A DNA stretch of 64,000 bases, taken from contig CAXTSE010000010.1 in NCBI GenBank assembly GCA_964246985.1, positions 1 through 64,000 of the forward strand, given 5' to 3'. A model generated the notes under the pieces. That model had not been told where the DNA came from. It saw nothing but the letters and a program-made list of their open reading frames with translations, and searched no databases. The position numbers were made by a program, and so were the translations under genes. Origin of the DNA: CAXTSE01 sp964246985. GTDB taxonomy: Bacteria; Actinomycetota; Actinomycetes; Actinomycetales; Microbacteriaceae. Each line of letters opens with the position of its first letter. Position 1 is the stretch's first letter. Shown here piece by piece: positions 1-8,278 of the stretch.

Positions 1-1
1 G

Positions 2-307
2 TGCATCGCGCGCGCGATCGCCGTCTCGCCCGAGGTCATCCTCATGGACGAGCCGTGCTCGGCCCTCGACCCGATCTCCACTCTCGCCATCGAGGACCTC
101 ATCGAGGAGCTCAAGCAGGAGTACACGATCGTGATCGTGACCCACAACATGCAGCAGGCGTCGCGCGTGAGCGACAAGACCGCGTTCTTCAACATCGCGG
201 GCACCGGCAAGCCCGGCAAGCTGATCGAGTACGACGCGACGACCACGATGTTCTCGAACCCGAGCGTCCAGGCGACCGAGGACTACGTCTCCGGCAAGTT
301 CGGATGA
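2..307 (+). CDS. pstB: Phosphate ABC transporter ATP-binding protein PstB, C-terminal part (5' end outside window)
   Basis: This is the last 101 residues of the ATPase that energises high-affinity phosphate uptake with PstA/PstC at the inner face of the membrane. The reading frame is open to the left edge, so the Walker A and signature motifs lie outside. Visible are the Walker B and D-loop (VILMDEPCSALDP) and the H-loop histidine in IVTHNMQQA, both in the form typical of PstB, with the family-like ending SVQATEDYVSGKFG. A strong hairpin follows 18 bases after the stop, so pstB is the last gene of its operon. Assignment to PstB rather than another ABC ATPase rests on the CSALDPIST and THNMQQA wording. 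Confidence 0.93.
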   Translation, partial: CIARAIAVSPEVILMDEPCSALDPISTLAIEDLIEELKQEYTIVIVTHNMQQASRVSDKTAFFNIAGTGKPGKLIEYDATTTMFSNPSVQATEDYVSGKFG

Positions 308-324
308 CCCGCTGACCCAGACAG

Positions 325-360
325 AGAAGGCCCCGACCGCGATGGTCGGGGCCTTCTCTT
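325..360 (+). terminator. Rho-independent terminator after pstB
   Basis: A perfect 14-bp stem (AGAAGGCCCCGACC, 325-338, with its complement at 344-357) closes a 5-base loop and is followed by CTT. It lies just after pstB and just before the convergent end of rskA, so it may serve both directions. Confidence 0.85.
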
Positions 361-407
361 CGTCCTGAAGAGCGCCGCCGCTGGCGACGCGTCTCGAAGG
401 ACAGGAA

Positions 408-1235
408 CTAGGCGGTGGTGACCAGCACGACAGGCGTGGTCGTCGGGGACTCGGATCCGCCGGCAGGCTCGACCGTCACGCCGACACGGTCGCCGGCGTT
501 CATCTCGCCGGCGAGCACCACGGTGTGCGATCCGTCGTCGCCCACGTCGAACGTGCCCGCGGGGGTCGCGTCGCCGGCGTCGTCGATGTACCAGAGCTCG
601 TAGGTGCTTCCCGCAGGCAGACCCTTGATGCCGTCGACCATCAGCGCTGCCCGCTGCAGGTCGACCGACCACACGAGGGTGGCAGTACCGCCGCCGGTGA
701 CCTCAGCGGATGCGCGCTGGTAGTCCTCGGCCGCCTGGATCTCGTTCACCTGCGAGGCCGTGGTCATGCTGCCTTCAGCCTGCAGGACCGTGTTGGCCCC
801 GAATCCGACGCCCACGATCAGCAGCACGGCTGCCGCCGCCGCGATCAGGGTGCCGACGGGCCGCTGGAACCAGCGCACCGCGGCGCGGGACTCGGCCGCA
901 CCTCCACCTGCAGCGGGGGCAGCTTCGGCCGTGACCGGGGTGACGACCGGCACGGTCGTCGGGACGACCTCGTGGCCCTCGTCCTGCTCGGGCGCCAGCT
1001 GCGGCGTCCGAGCGATCAGGTCCATCAGGTTCGCTCGGAACTCGGCCGACGGGGTCTCGGGTGCGACCGACAGCCCCAGCTCGACCGCGGTGTCGGTTAG
1101 CTCGGTGACCTCGGCGCGCAGGCTCTCGGAGACGGCCATGAGAGCTTCGAACTCGCTCTTCTCCGGCTCGCCGAGAGCGCCCAACGCGTATGCGCCGCTC
1201 GAGGCACTCAGATCGGAATCGCGCTTGGGAGTCAT
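408..1235 (-). CDS. rskA: Anti-sigma-K factor, RskA family
   Basis: Membrane-anchored anti-sigma factor expected to hold the neighbouring SigK inactive until released by regulated proteolysis. The 275-aa protein has a cytoplasmic N-terminal helical region (about 1-80), an acidic/proline-rich linker, one membrane span at about 129-150 and an extracytoplasmic C-terminal domain with the RskA-type pattern LQRAALMVDGIKGLP...YELWYIDD. Its start overlaps the sigK stop by 4 bases (ATGA), so the two are translationally coupled with sigK first. What signal the outer domain senses cannot be read from the sequence. Confidence 0.9.
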   Translation of the reverse strand: MTPKRDSDLSASSGAYALGALGEPEKSEFEALMAVSESLRAEVTELTDTAVELGLSVAPETPSAEFRANLMDLIARTPQLAPEQDEGHEVVPTTVPVVTPVTAEAAPAAGGGAAESRAAVRWFQRPVGTLIAAAAAVLLIVGVGFGANTVLQAEGSMTTASQVNEIQAAEDYQRASAEVTGGGTATLVWSVDLQRAALMVDGIKGLPAGSTYELWYIDDAGDATPAGTFDVGDDGSHTVVLAGEMNAGDRVGVTVEPAGGSESPTTTPVVLVTTA

Positions 1236-1831
1236 GATGCCACCCCCAGCTCGTCGCGCAGACGGATCATCCCGTCGCGCAGACGTGTCTTCACCGTGCC
1301 GATCGGCACGCGCAGCATGGTCGATACCTCGCTGTGGCTGTAGCCACCGAAGTAGGCCAAGGAGACAGCCTGGCGCTGCAGTTCTGTCAGACGCTTCATG
1401 GCCTCCTTCACCCTCTCGCTCTCGATCTGGATCTCGACGTTCTCTGCCACCGTGTCGTACTCCGACACGTGGTCCCGGATGCCGATGCGCACGTCGCGGT
1501 CTCGGCTGGCCTGGGAGGCCCTGACCCGGTCGACCGCCCGGCGGTGCGCCATGGTGAGCATCCAGGCGACGGCGGAGCCCTTGGCTGTGTCGTAGCGAGT
1601 CGCGTTCTGCCAGATCTCGAGGAAGATCTCCTGGGTGACTTCCTCGGACTGGGCGTGATCGCGCAGAAGGCGCTTGACGAGTCCGAAGACCCGAGGTGCC
1701 GACCTGTCGTACAACTCAGCGAACGCTCGCCGGTCGCCCTGGGCGACGCGCATCAACAGATCTTCGCTCGTCGAGGTCGGCGTGGAACCATCCACGTCTT
1801 CATCGAGATTGCGGGTCACAGTCGACAGCAT
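1232..1831 (-). CDS. sigK: ECF RNA polymerase sigma factor, SigK family
   Basis: A 199-aa extracytoplasmic-function sigma factor that would direct RNA polymerase to a small stress regulon. Sigma region 2 (about 30-100) contains the DHAQSEEVTQEIFLEIW helix and the AVAWMLTMAHRRAVDRVR promoter-melting segment. Region 4 (about 135-190) contains the helix-turn-helix YFGGYSHSEVSTMLRVPIG followed by TVKTRLRDGMIRLRD. Pairing with an RskA-type anti-sigma factor in an overlapping operon is the standard SigK arrangement in actinobacteria. The ATG at 1831 follows an AAAGG ribosome-binding site. An imperfect inverted repeat lies upstream at 1863-1899. Confidence 0.92.
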   Translation of the reverse strand: MLSTVTRNLDEDVDGSTPTSTSEDLLMRVAQGDRRAFAELYDRSAPRVFGLVKRLLRDHAQSEEVTQEIFLEIWQNATRYDTAKGSAVAWMLTMAHRRAVDRVRASQASRDRDVRIGIRDHVSEYDTVAENVEIQIESERVKEAMKRLTELQRQAVSLAYFGGYSHSEVSTMLRVPIGTVKTRLRDGMIRLRDELGVAS

Positions 1832-1862
1832 GTCACACTGCCTTTCGGCATCGGGTTATCAC

Positions 1863-1899
1863 GGAGTTCGGAACCGATACGTGACCGGTTTGGAACTCC
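1863..1899. repeat. Imperfect inverted repeat upstream of sigK
   Basis: Arms at 1863-1876 and 1886-1899 match at 12 of 14 positions around a 9-base spacer. The site sits 32 bases upstream of the sigK start and downstream of the gene ending at 2028. It could be an operator or a weak terminator; the sequence alone does not decide. Confidence 0.5.
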
Positions 1900-2027
1900 T
1901 CGACCGGCGTTCTCACAGAATATGAGCCGGCAAACGAAAGTGCCAGGCCGCAAAACGCCTCTCGGCGGAAGGCCGCTCGCAGCGGCGAAAATTGGAGCCC
2001 GGGGTTATGCGACCTGGCTGTGCCAGT

Positions 2028-2645
2028 TTAGGACACGTCGCCCGCGTCGCCAGTCGGCGTTCGCTGGGAGCGTGCCGCCCGACCGGGTCGGCCCACCGCC
2101 CGGCGGTCGCTGCGGCCGGCCGCCTGTGCGGCCGCCCAATCCGCGTCGCCCCGGTGGATCATCTGGTCGGACATGCGCAGTCGGACGACCGTGTTCGCGA
2201 CCGCGAGCAGCGCCAGCAGCACCACGACGATCAGGTAGACGAAGAACGGCAGGTGGTAGAGCTCGGTGAGCTCCCACGCCTCCTTGACGAAGATCAGAGA
2301 TGCCCCGCCCGCCACGTACAGCCAGCCGGTCGCCTTGTTCAGGAATCCGATCATCTGCTCACGCTGCGGCACCGACAGCGCGTCGAGGCTCGCCGCTCGG
2401 CGCTCCTGTCCGCGGCGCATCGTCTTCACATAGGCGACGGGCGGCAGCAGCCACCACCAGTTCGAGATGCGCTCGGCGGGAGGAGCCTGACCGGTCGCCG
2501 TCTGGATGGCCTCGCGATCGAGCTGCTCGTCGCGCAGCTCCATGGCCGCCTGCACGAGGGGTCCCGCGACCAGCAGCCAGGCGCCGACGAAGCCCGCCCA
2601 GTGCACGACGAAGTCCATGATCTCCGCGATCTCCATGACAACCAT
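2028..2645 (-). CDS. Conserved membrane protein of unknown function
   Basis: No family was recognised. The 205-aa product has a hydrophobic segment near its N terminus (FVVHWAGFVGAWLLVAGPLV), a Trp-rich segment (ISNWWWLLPPVAYV), and two further likely spans in the middle and second half (WLYVAGGASLIFV and FFVYLIVVVLLALLAVANTVV). It ends in a basic Arg-rich tail. The ATG at 2645 is preferred because a GAGAG precedes it; an in-frame ATG at 2669 has no ribosome-binding site. It lies 42 bases downstream of the gene at 2688-3320 on the same strand and is probably co-transcribed with it. Confidence 0.7.
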   Translation of the reverse strand: MVVMEIAEIMDFVVHWAGFVGAWLLVAGPLVQAAMELRDEQLDREAIQTATGQAPPAERISNWWWLLPPVAYVKTMRRGQERRAASLDALSVPQREQMIGFLNKATGWLYVAGGASLIFVKEAWELTELYHLPFFVYLIVVVLLALLAVANTVVRLRMSDQMIHRGDADWAAAQAAGRSDRRAVGRPGRAARSQRTPTGDAGDVS

Positions 2646-2687
2646 CGTGGCATCTCTCGAGGCACGCATCGAGACGGATGCGGGCGC

Positions 2688-3320
2688 CTAGTCGAGCGAG
2701 TCGGCCCGAGCGAGGCGCGCGCAGCCCGCGAGCTCGTCCGCGGTCGTGACCAGACGGAATGCCCGAGTCGTCAGCGTGCTCGCACGCTCGGGGCTCGCCG
2801 CCTCCTGGTCGTCGGCGATGCTGGTCGCCCCCGCGGCCGCCACCCGGCAGAACGCGGCCGCCCGATCCAGCGCCAGCGCGAAGTCGCCCTCGAACAGCCC
2901 GCGCAGGATGCGGTCGGCGAGCTCGGTGATCTCCCCCGGAGTCGCCGGGTCCGGCGCGCCGACCACGACGGGGTCGATCGTGCCGAGCACCTCGGTGCCG
3001 CGCTGGTAGAGCTGAGCCGACCCCTCGGGGTCCTGACGGATCACCAGCCGCACGAGGTAGATGCGCCACAGGGCGCCCGGAAGCGTGAGCGGAGCCGAGC
3101 GCGCCCACAGCTCGGCGAGCGCGTCGAGCCCGTGCTCGTCGGTGTAATGCACGAGCCGGTCGACCACGTGGGGATCGTCGGTGTCGCGGGCCCGCGACAG
3201 AAGCAGCTGAGCGCTCCGGTGCGCCGCACGCATGACGGCCGCCGGATCCTCACCGCCCGCGAACGCCTCGAACTCGTTGCCCCCGAAGAGCGCGGGCTTG
3301 CGGAAGTGTTCGGCAGGCAT
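2688..3320 (-). CDS. Conserved actinobacterial protein of unknown function
   Basis: The 210-aa, mostly helical, soluble protein has no signal peptide or membrane span. It resembles, from memory, a family common in Microbacteriaceae that starts with a similar EFxKPxxF...FEAF.GG.DP segment. Some of those have been labelled RNA polymerase subunit beta in databases, but nothing here resembles an RNA polymerase subunit. Recognisable segments are HRSAQLLLSRAR, VDRLVHYTDEHGLDALAELW and LPGALWRIYLVRLVIRQDP. Function unknown. The start lies just upstream of tRNA-Lys on the opposite strand. Confidence 0.75.
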   Translation of the reverse strand: MPAEHFRKPALFGGNEFEAFAGGEDPAAVMRAAHRSAQLLLSRARDTDDPHVVDRLVHYTDEHGLDALAELWARSAPLTLPGALWRIYLVRLVIRQDPEGSAQLYQRGTEVLGTIDPVVVGAPDPATPGEITELADRILRGLFEGDFALALDRAAAFCRVAAAGATSIADDQEAASPERASTLTTRAFRLVTTADELAGCARLARADSLD

Positions 3321-3444
3321 CCCTCTACGGTACGCCCGGCCCCGCGAGAAGCCAGAATCCGCAACTGCTGCCGCGAGTTCTGCAGTTCGTGGCGTCTCGC
3401 GCCGAGATCAGCCGGCGCGGCTTCCCAGTACGCTGGAGAGGTAC

Positions 3445-3517
3445 GGGCCTGTAGCTCAGTTGGCAGAGCATCGGACTTTTAATCCGCGGGTCGTGGGTTC
3501 GAGCCCCACCGGGCCCA
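3445..3517 (+). tRNA. tRNA-Lys (anticodon TTT)
   Basis: A full cloverleaf can be folded. The acceptor stem is GGGCCTG/CGGGCCC with discriminator A at 3517. The D-loop has AGCTCAGTTGG, the anticodon loop reads CTTTTAA with anticodon TTT, and the T-arm has GGGTTCGAGCCCC. The terminal CCA is not encoded. The 3' half, from the anticodon loop onward, is duplicated at 11024-11067, which marks this gene as the integration target of the element that follows; the tRNA itself stays intact. Confidence 0.97.
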
Positions 3518-3520
3518 CCC
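3477..3520 (+). repeat. attL: 44-bp direct repeat in the tRNA-Lys 3' half
   Basis: This copy starts at the TTTT of the anticodon loop, runs through the T-arm and acceptor stem, and extends three bases past the discriminator. It is identical to 11024-11067; the flanking bases differ on both sides. Confidence 0.93.
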
Positions 3521-3533
3521 ACTTCTCGCCTTG

Positions 3534-4693
3534 CTATTGCTGGGCTGTTCTGGTGATCGGCGTAACCGCCGAGACATCGTGCCCACGGTCTGCCCACATT
3601 TTGCCCACGGTTGCCGGATCGCCGGCCCGGCTGAGGGCATCGCCAACGGCATCGAGGTCGTCGTCGAAGAGGTCGGCGTAGACGTCGAGAGTCATCGCTG
3701 CGGATGCGTGGCCGAGCAATCTTCTGGACCGCCTTGACGTTCGCGCCGGCGGAGATCGCGAGGCTTGCGGCCGTGTGACGGAGATCGTGCGGCGTGAGGC
3801 GCTCGAGCTCGGGGTAGGCGCCGAGCAGCTTGGCCATCGCGGGCTCGAAGCTGCGGCGGCGCCAGTTACGGTTGCGGAGCGCGCCGTCGAGCGGAGCCGT
3901 AAAGACGAACTCGTCGGTCGCCTTGCCCTTGCAATGTGCGGCGAGCATGTTGGTGAGGAAGGACGGGAACGGGACGCTGCGGCGGCTGTGGTTCTTGGGC
4001 GTGCCGTAGACCAGCTCGCGGCCGACCTCGGTGACCGCCCGGTCGACGTTCGCCCGGCGGCGGAGCGTGTCGAGATCCTTCACGCGGAGCGCCGCCATCT
4101 CGCCCCAGCGGAGGCCGGTGTACGCGAGGAAGATGACGACGTCGCCGTCGTCGCCGGCGAGATGGGCGAGGTGCTGGACTTGGGCGTGCGTGAGGTACGG
4201 GTGCTTGCCCTTGATGATGCGCGGCGGCTTCACGCCGTCGGCTGGGTTGCGGCTCAGGCGTCCGTCTCGGACCGCGTACTTCAGCATCATGCTCATGACT
4301 CGGTGGTAACTGCGCGTCGTCGAGGGTGCTGCGGTCGCTGAGACTTCAGTTAGCCAGTTCTGAATGCCGGCGTGCGTGAGGTTCGCGAGCGAGACGTTCG
4401 CCCAGCGCGGCAGAATCGCGGCGCGGACGATCGTTTCGTAGCCGAGTCGCGTCGACGGCTTCAGCTGCACCAGGTTGGCGAGCCAAACGTCGGCCCATTC
4501 CCCCAGCGTGATCTTCGCCTGGCTAGCCGAGACGAACTCGCCGCGGGCCTTCGTGGCCTCGACCGACGCGAGGAAAAGCTCGGCCACGCGCTTGGTCTTG
4601 AAGCCGCGCTTGTCTGTCTGCGAGCGATCCGGCAGTCGATACCGAACGCGGTACCGCTTGCCCGATGGGGTTTAAAGGTGTGGCGCTGCCCAT
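3534..4693 (-). pseudogene. Tyrosine integrase interrupted by two single-base insertions
   Basis: This is the site-specific recombinase of the element, placed next to tRNA-Lys and reading towards it. The main open frame covers the N-terminal SAM-like domain and most of the catalytic domain, including box I Arg in YTGLRWGEMAALR and HDLRHTAASLAIS. An extra T at about 3721, in GATTGCTC where GATGCTC is expected, throws the frame off. The next frame then supplies LGHASAAMTLDVYADLF with the last His and the catalytic Tyr. At the 5' end an extra A at about 4672 separates the ATG at 4693 (ribosome-binding site GGGGAGG) from the in-frame TPSGKRYRVRYRLPD segment. Repairing both gives about 385 aa, the usual size. 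Either a recent pseudogene or sequencing errors in a draft assembly. Confidence 0.88.
3580..3608. promoter_or_regulatory. Probable integrase arm-type sites, left end
   Basis: Three TGCCCAC copies at 3580-3586, 3591-3597 and 3602-3608 are spaced exactly 11 bp apart, about one helical turn. They lie in the integrase 3' end beside attL. Two more copies with the same spacing lie near attR. Phased short repeats beside the core are typical of arm sites bound by the integrase N-terminal domain (inference). Confidence 0.65.
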
Positions 4694-4760
4694 CGCCTCC
4701 CCCAAGCAGTCCGATTGGTGATTCGATTGTCCATCAACCGATCGATACCACTGAGGAACA

Positions 4761-7700
4761 ATGCCAGTTAGACGATTGAGCGCGGACACTGCGAGAAGCA
4801 TTCGTCTGTCGTTCGGCAAATATGGCAGCCGTGCGCTCGACTTCATTGAGTCGGCTGCCGAGCTCTTGGATGGAACGGGACCGGTCGCCAAGCAACCAGA
4901 GATCGTCGCGTATTGCTTGCGTGAGGCGTTTATGTCGATCTTGAACACGCAGCCTCAGCAGTCACCGGCGGCGCAATGGAGACACCTTGCGGAATCAGCG
5001 TCGGAGGCGATTCGAGGCGTCGAGCGCGCTCGGGGGCTCGGTAAAGACGCCGAGGACGCCGCCGCCGAGTCTCTTGCCGAAGCGGCGTCGAAGATCGAGA
5101 ACTTCGAGGAGGACCAAGAGACCCACAGGAAGCGGCTAGTCGCCGTACTAGCCCAGCGGACGGGCTCGGAACCAGGGCATTGGGCGGATGGTTCCGTCAG
5201 GGCCTATGTCAGGATCATCGGCCGTTCGAATGACGGCGTTCATGGCGACGCTTCGGCAGGCGACGTCAGGTTGCTGTGGGTTGAAGCGATCCGAGTCTTG
5301 GAGGCTCTCTTCACTCCGGTCGACGTCCGCAACCCACGCCTGGACCAACTGGCCGCACTCGTTTCGCCCACCGACAGAGACCTAGCCGAGCTCATCAACC
5401 TCATCATTGCGCCCAATCATTTCCGACGGTTTCTGAGCAGATTGATGACTGTGTCATGGCTACCGCTGCTCGAAGGGGCTGCGCTGCTCGACCTCCCGCT
5501 TGATGACTCCGGATGGGCCGGCTATGAGGTCGTGGATCGGTTGGGAGGAGTAGACCCTGCAGAAGTCGCTCGCTTTCAGCGGCGGGTGTGGGAACGATCT
5601 GACCGGTCGTTCCGAAGCGCTAACACGATCGCCTGGAGCGTGCAGCACTCCGGTCTAATTGAGGCGCGAGAGCTGGCTATTGAGCTGGCACGGCAGTTCC
5701 CGCAGACAGTCGAGCTGGCAACACTCCGAGTAGAGCAGTTGGATCCGACGGATGATTTCATCGTCGATCTGGCCCGTGTCGCCATCGTGCCGGAGGTTCT
5801 GAAATCCAACACATACCTCGAGCCGCTAACCGACGCCTACCTTTCTGGCATCAATGAAACGACTTGGCGTTCGCGCGTCGGGACGCTGGTACAACTCCTG
5901 ACGACCCACAACGGCGACGAGCATTGGGGCTACTTCAGAGATCGCCCGGGCGGACTCGGCGAGCCGGTAGAGACCTGGGACAGCGCGGCAGAACAGATGG
6001 TCTTCCTACTTGGCGAAGCGATCGCGCGCTCGGTGCTGATTGCCCCAGCCGAAGAAATGAACGAGGTGATTGACCAACTGCCGGTCGACACACGCCATCG
6101 CGCGCGAGTCTTCTACCTCGTGCGTCAGCCGGAGCTAGACCTCGGCCTGGCGCGCTCCGAGATCGCCGGAGCAATCACGAGCCGCTTCCCGACACCCGAC
6201 GATGGCGAACTCGTGGACCGCATCCTCAGAAGCAACGACCCCTTGTTCGTCGCTGACACGAGGCCGGCCTTTGGACAAGCTCCGACGGTCAAGGAAGTCG
6301 CAGCCGCTCTTCATGACAACAACATTCCAAATGTGTGGCGACAGAAGTTCGCGTGGAGCGCCTTCCTCCCGGACGAGTCATGGCGCGAATGGCGCACTGC
6401 CCTGGACGTCATCGCTGGGCGCTTCGGCCGCCCGAGTCGCGAAGCGCTGGCCCGGCCTCGTGTCGAGTTTTCCGAAGTCGAAAGTCCGATCGCGGCGGAC
6501 GAGTTGAGCGCGATGCCACTCGACGTGGCGATCGAGACGATCCGAGCGTGGAGACCAGAGGGACGCGGCCGTGGGTCAGCGATGGAACTCGCAAACGCTG
6601 CGACCGTCGCATTCAGTACCTCCCCGACAATGTGGTTCGCAGATCCGGTTCGTGTCGTATCGGGGCTAAGGCACCCGACCTACATCTCGAGCTACGTGAG
6701 GGCGCTTACCGACTGGCTCTCATCCGACGCGATCCTCCCCGCCAGCCTCATCGAGCTCATCGAATTGGTCTGGGCCGAACCATGGCCGCCTAACGATCTC
6801 GGCGGCGAAGACGGCTGGGATCAAGAGGCAACCTGGGTTCCGGCACAGCACGCAACCCTGGACCTGATCCGGAAGCTTGCCGACCTCAACCTCGAGTGGA
6901 CTGATTTCGAAGCGGCGTGGTCCGTGGTCGCCGCTGCCTCGTTCCCAGATTCGCCGGAGGAGGTCGGCGTCGGTAGCTCTGACTCCCTCACACGAGCGAT
7001 CAATCGGGCCGGCCCTCGAGCATTTCGAGTGGGACTGTCACTACTGGCCCAAGAGTTCAGGAGCACGCGCACGATCAAGGTCGCGCATCTCAACTTGCTC
7101 GACAACGCCGTCGCCGTCCGTGGACCACTCGCCACTGAATATCGCGCGTTGATCGCGATCGAATCGCGCCTGATCCGAAGCATCGCCAGCGAATGGCTCG
7201 ATGCCAACTTCGACGACTTGTTCGTTCGCTCGGAACACGCACAGGACGCGGTCGACATATCGATGAAGTTCGGCCCGGCTGATTCAGATGTACTTCGTAG
7301 GTCGCGTCGTCTCGTGCGCGATGCTGTGGCACGCGGTGTCGATCGGTCTCTGGATCGGATGCTGATTGGAATGCTTTGGCAGCTGTCTGACTATCGAGTG
7401 GGTCAGGTCGAGAAGTTTCTAGCGGGAGAGCAGAAGTTGAGCGAGGCAGGGGCGGTCCTCGGTCGTTTGCTGTCAAACGCGGAATCGCTGACCAAGGCGC
7501 AGATTCGCATAGTCCTCGACTTCTGGACAATGGCCGCCGACCATAGACCTCGACAGTCGCTTGCGGGATTTGCGTGGATGTCGAGGTCGGCAGCGATCCC
7601 GGACGAGGACTGGATCCGCCTGACGCGCGCCAGTGTTCCTTCCTGGACCGACAGCGTCAACGGTCTGCACTTGGTAGCTGAACGCCTCGAGAATTTGCCC

Positions 7701-7877
7701 CTCAGTGATGACGTGCTCGACCTCATGTCAGACCTTGTCCAATTGCGGGGCGCGACTTGGGACCGGGGGCGCGTGGTTTCGGTAGCCGTTCAAACCCTCT
7801 TCGACCACCCAGAACTCGCTTCGAGCCTGTCCTATCAGCGACTTGATCACGTACTCCGGGAACGTGGACTCCTTTGA
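4761..7877 (+). CDS. 1038-aa helical protein with N-terminal HEPN-like region; candidate defence effector
   Basis: No named family was recognised. The protein is soluble with no P-loop, signal peptide or membrane span. Residues about 1-190 form a compact helical region that ends in RSNDGVHGDASAGDVRLLW. R155-H161 fits the RX4-6H pattern of HEPN RNases, and an earlier helix reads EIVAYCLREAF. Residues about 190-1038 are almost entirely predicted helical, rich in Leu, Ala, Trp and charged residues, like a long alpha-solenoid (HEAT/TPR-like). The ATG at 4761 follows GAGGAAC. It is the largest gene of the island and stands alone at the integrase end. The likely role is an RNase-type abortive effector with a sensor or scaffold domain; this is inference and the HEPN call is tentative. 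Confidence 0.6.
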   Translation: MPVRRLSADTARSIRLSFGKYGSRALDFIESAAELLDGTGPVAKQPEIVAYCLREAFMSILNTQPQQSPAAQWRHLAESASEAIRGVERARGLGKDAEDAAAESLAEAASKIENFEEDQETHRKRLVAVLAQRTGSEPGHWADGSVRAYVRIIGRSNDGVHGDASAGDVRLLWVEAIRVLEALFTPVDVRNPRLDQLAALVSPTDRDLAELINLIIAPNHFRRFLSRLMTVSWLPLLEGAALLDLPLDDSGWAGYEVVDRLGGVDPAEVARFQRRVWERSDRSFRSANTIAWSVQHSGLIEARELAIELARQFPQTVELATLRVEQLDPTDDFIVDLARVAIVPEVLKSNTYLEPLTDAYLSGINETTWRSRVGTLVQLLTTHNGDEHWGYFRDRPGGLGEPVETWDSAAEQMVFLLGEAIARSVLIAPAEEMNEVIDQLPVDTRHRARVFYLVRQPELDLGLARSEIAGAITSRFPTPDDGELVDRILRSNDPLFVADTRPAFGQAPTVKEVAAALHDNNIPNVWRQKFAWSAFLPDESWREWRTALDVIAGRFGRPSREALARPRVEFSEVESPIAADELSAMPLDVAIETIRAWRPEGRGRGSAMELANAATVAFSTSPTMWFADPVRVVSGLRHPTYISSYVRALTDWLSSDAILPASLIELIELVWAEPWPPNDLGGEDGWDQEATWVPAQHATLDLIRKLADLNLEWTDFEAAWSVVAAASFPDSPEEVGVGSSDSLTRAINRAGPRAFRVGLSLLAQEFRSTRTIKVAHLNLLDNAVAVRGPLATEYRALIAIESRLIRSIASEWLDANFDDLFVRSEHAQDAVDISMKFGPADSDVLRRSRRLVRDAVARGVDRSLDRMLIGMLWQLSDYRVGQVEKFLAGEQKLSEAGAVLGRLLSNAESLTKAQIRIVLDFWTMAADHRPRQSLAGFAWMSRSAAIPDEDWIRLTRASVPSWTDSVNGLHLVAERLENLPLSDDVLDLMSDLVQLRGATWDRGRVVSVAVQTLFDHPELASSLSYQRLDHVLRERGLL

Positions 7878-7886
7878 TTCTCTGCT

Positions 7887-7989
7887 CTGCAAATACCGCC
7901 TGTGCGCACTTTCCAACCTCATGTGGTCAACGGAGGTGAGTGCGTGAGGTTGGAAAGCGACCTCTGGTCGGCACGGGCGGTATTTGCAG
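7887..7989. repeat. Nested inverted repeat between island genes
   Basis: The outer arms are 7887-7905 and 7971-7989 (CTGCAAATACCGCC(T/C)GTGC, 18 of 19 paired). The inner arms are 7909-7921 and 7945-7957 (CTTTCCAACCTCA, 13 of 13). An asymmetric internal loop separates them and the central loop is 23 bases. The RNA could form a long two-tier hairpin starting 9 bases after the 1038-aa stop codon. No U-tract follows, so it is not a standard terminator. Confidence 0.7.
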
Positions 7990-8175
7990 GGCAAACCAGC
8001 CGACACCTCGGCAGTTGACTGGTCGCGGCGGACGACTACCCAAACGTCAAATCACCGTCGGTGGCATGCGAGAGCTCGCGCGAACCGGGACCGAGGTTCT
8101 GCGGCGGCTATTCGCCTAAATCGCTTACGACATCATGAATGCGGTGCGTGTTTCCAAGAAGTCGGGGACGCAAAA

Positions 8176-8205
8176 AGAGAGACCTCGCAATTGCGAGGTC
8201 TCTCT
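8176..8205 (-). terminator. Perfect 30-bp palindrome, terminator-like on the minus strand
   Basis: The 15-base arm AGAGAGACCTCGCAA at 8176-8190 is followed directly by its exact complement. Read on the minus strand, the stem is followed by CTTTTTG, a U-tract; on the plus strand AATTC follows. No minus-strand gene ends here, so its role is unclear. It may be an insulating terminator or a relic. Confidence 0.55.
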
Positions 8206-8278
8206 AATTCGTTTGTCCGCGGGGGGAGGCCGAAGCCCGCAAGTCCCACGACTCGTACCCTCAGTGTACTTTCAATTC

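Larger units (their letters stand above)
7878..8278. other. Gene-free 400 bp with two strong dyads
   Basis: No coding potential was seen. The stretch holds a nested two-segment inverted repeat (7887-7989) and a perfect 30-bp palindrome (8176-8205). It separates the 1038-aa gene from the Abi-like gene, so the two cargo genes are probably transcribed separately. Confidence 0.6.
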
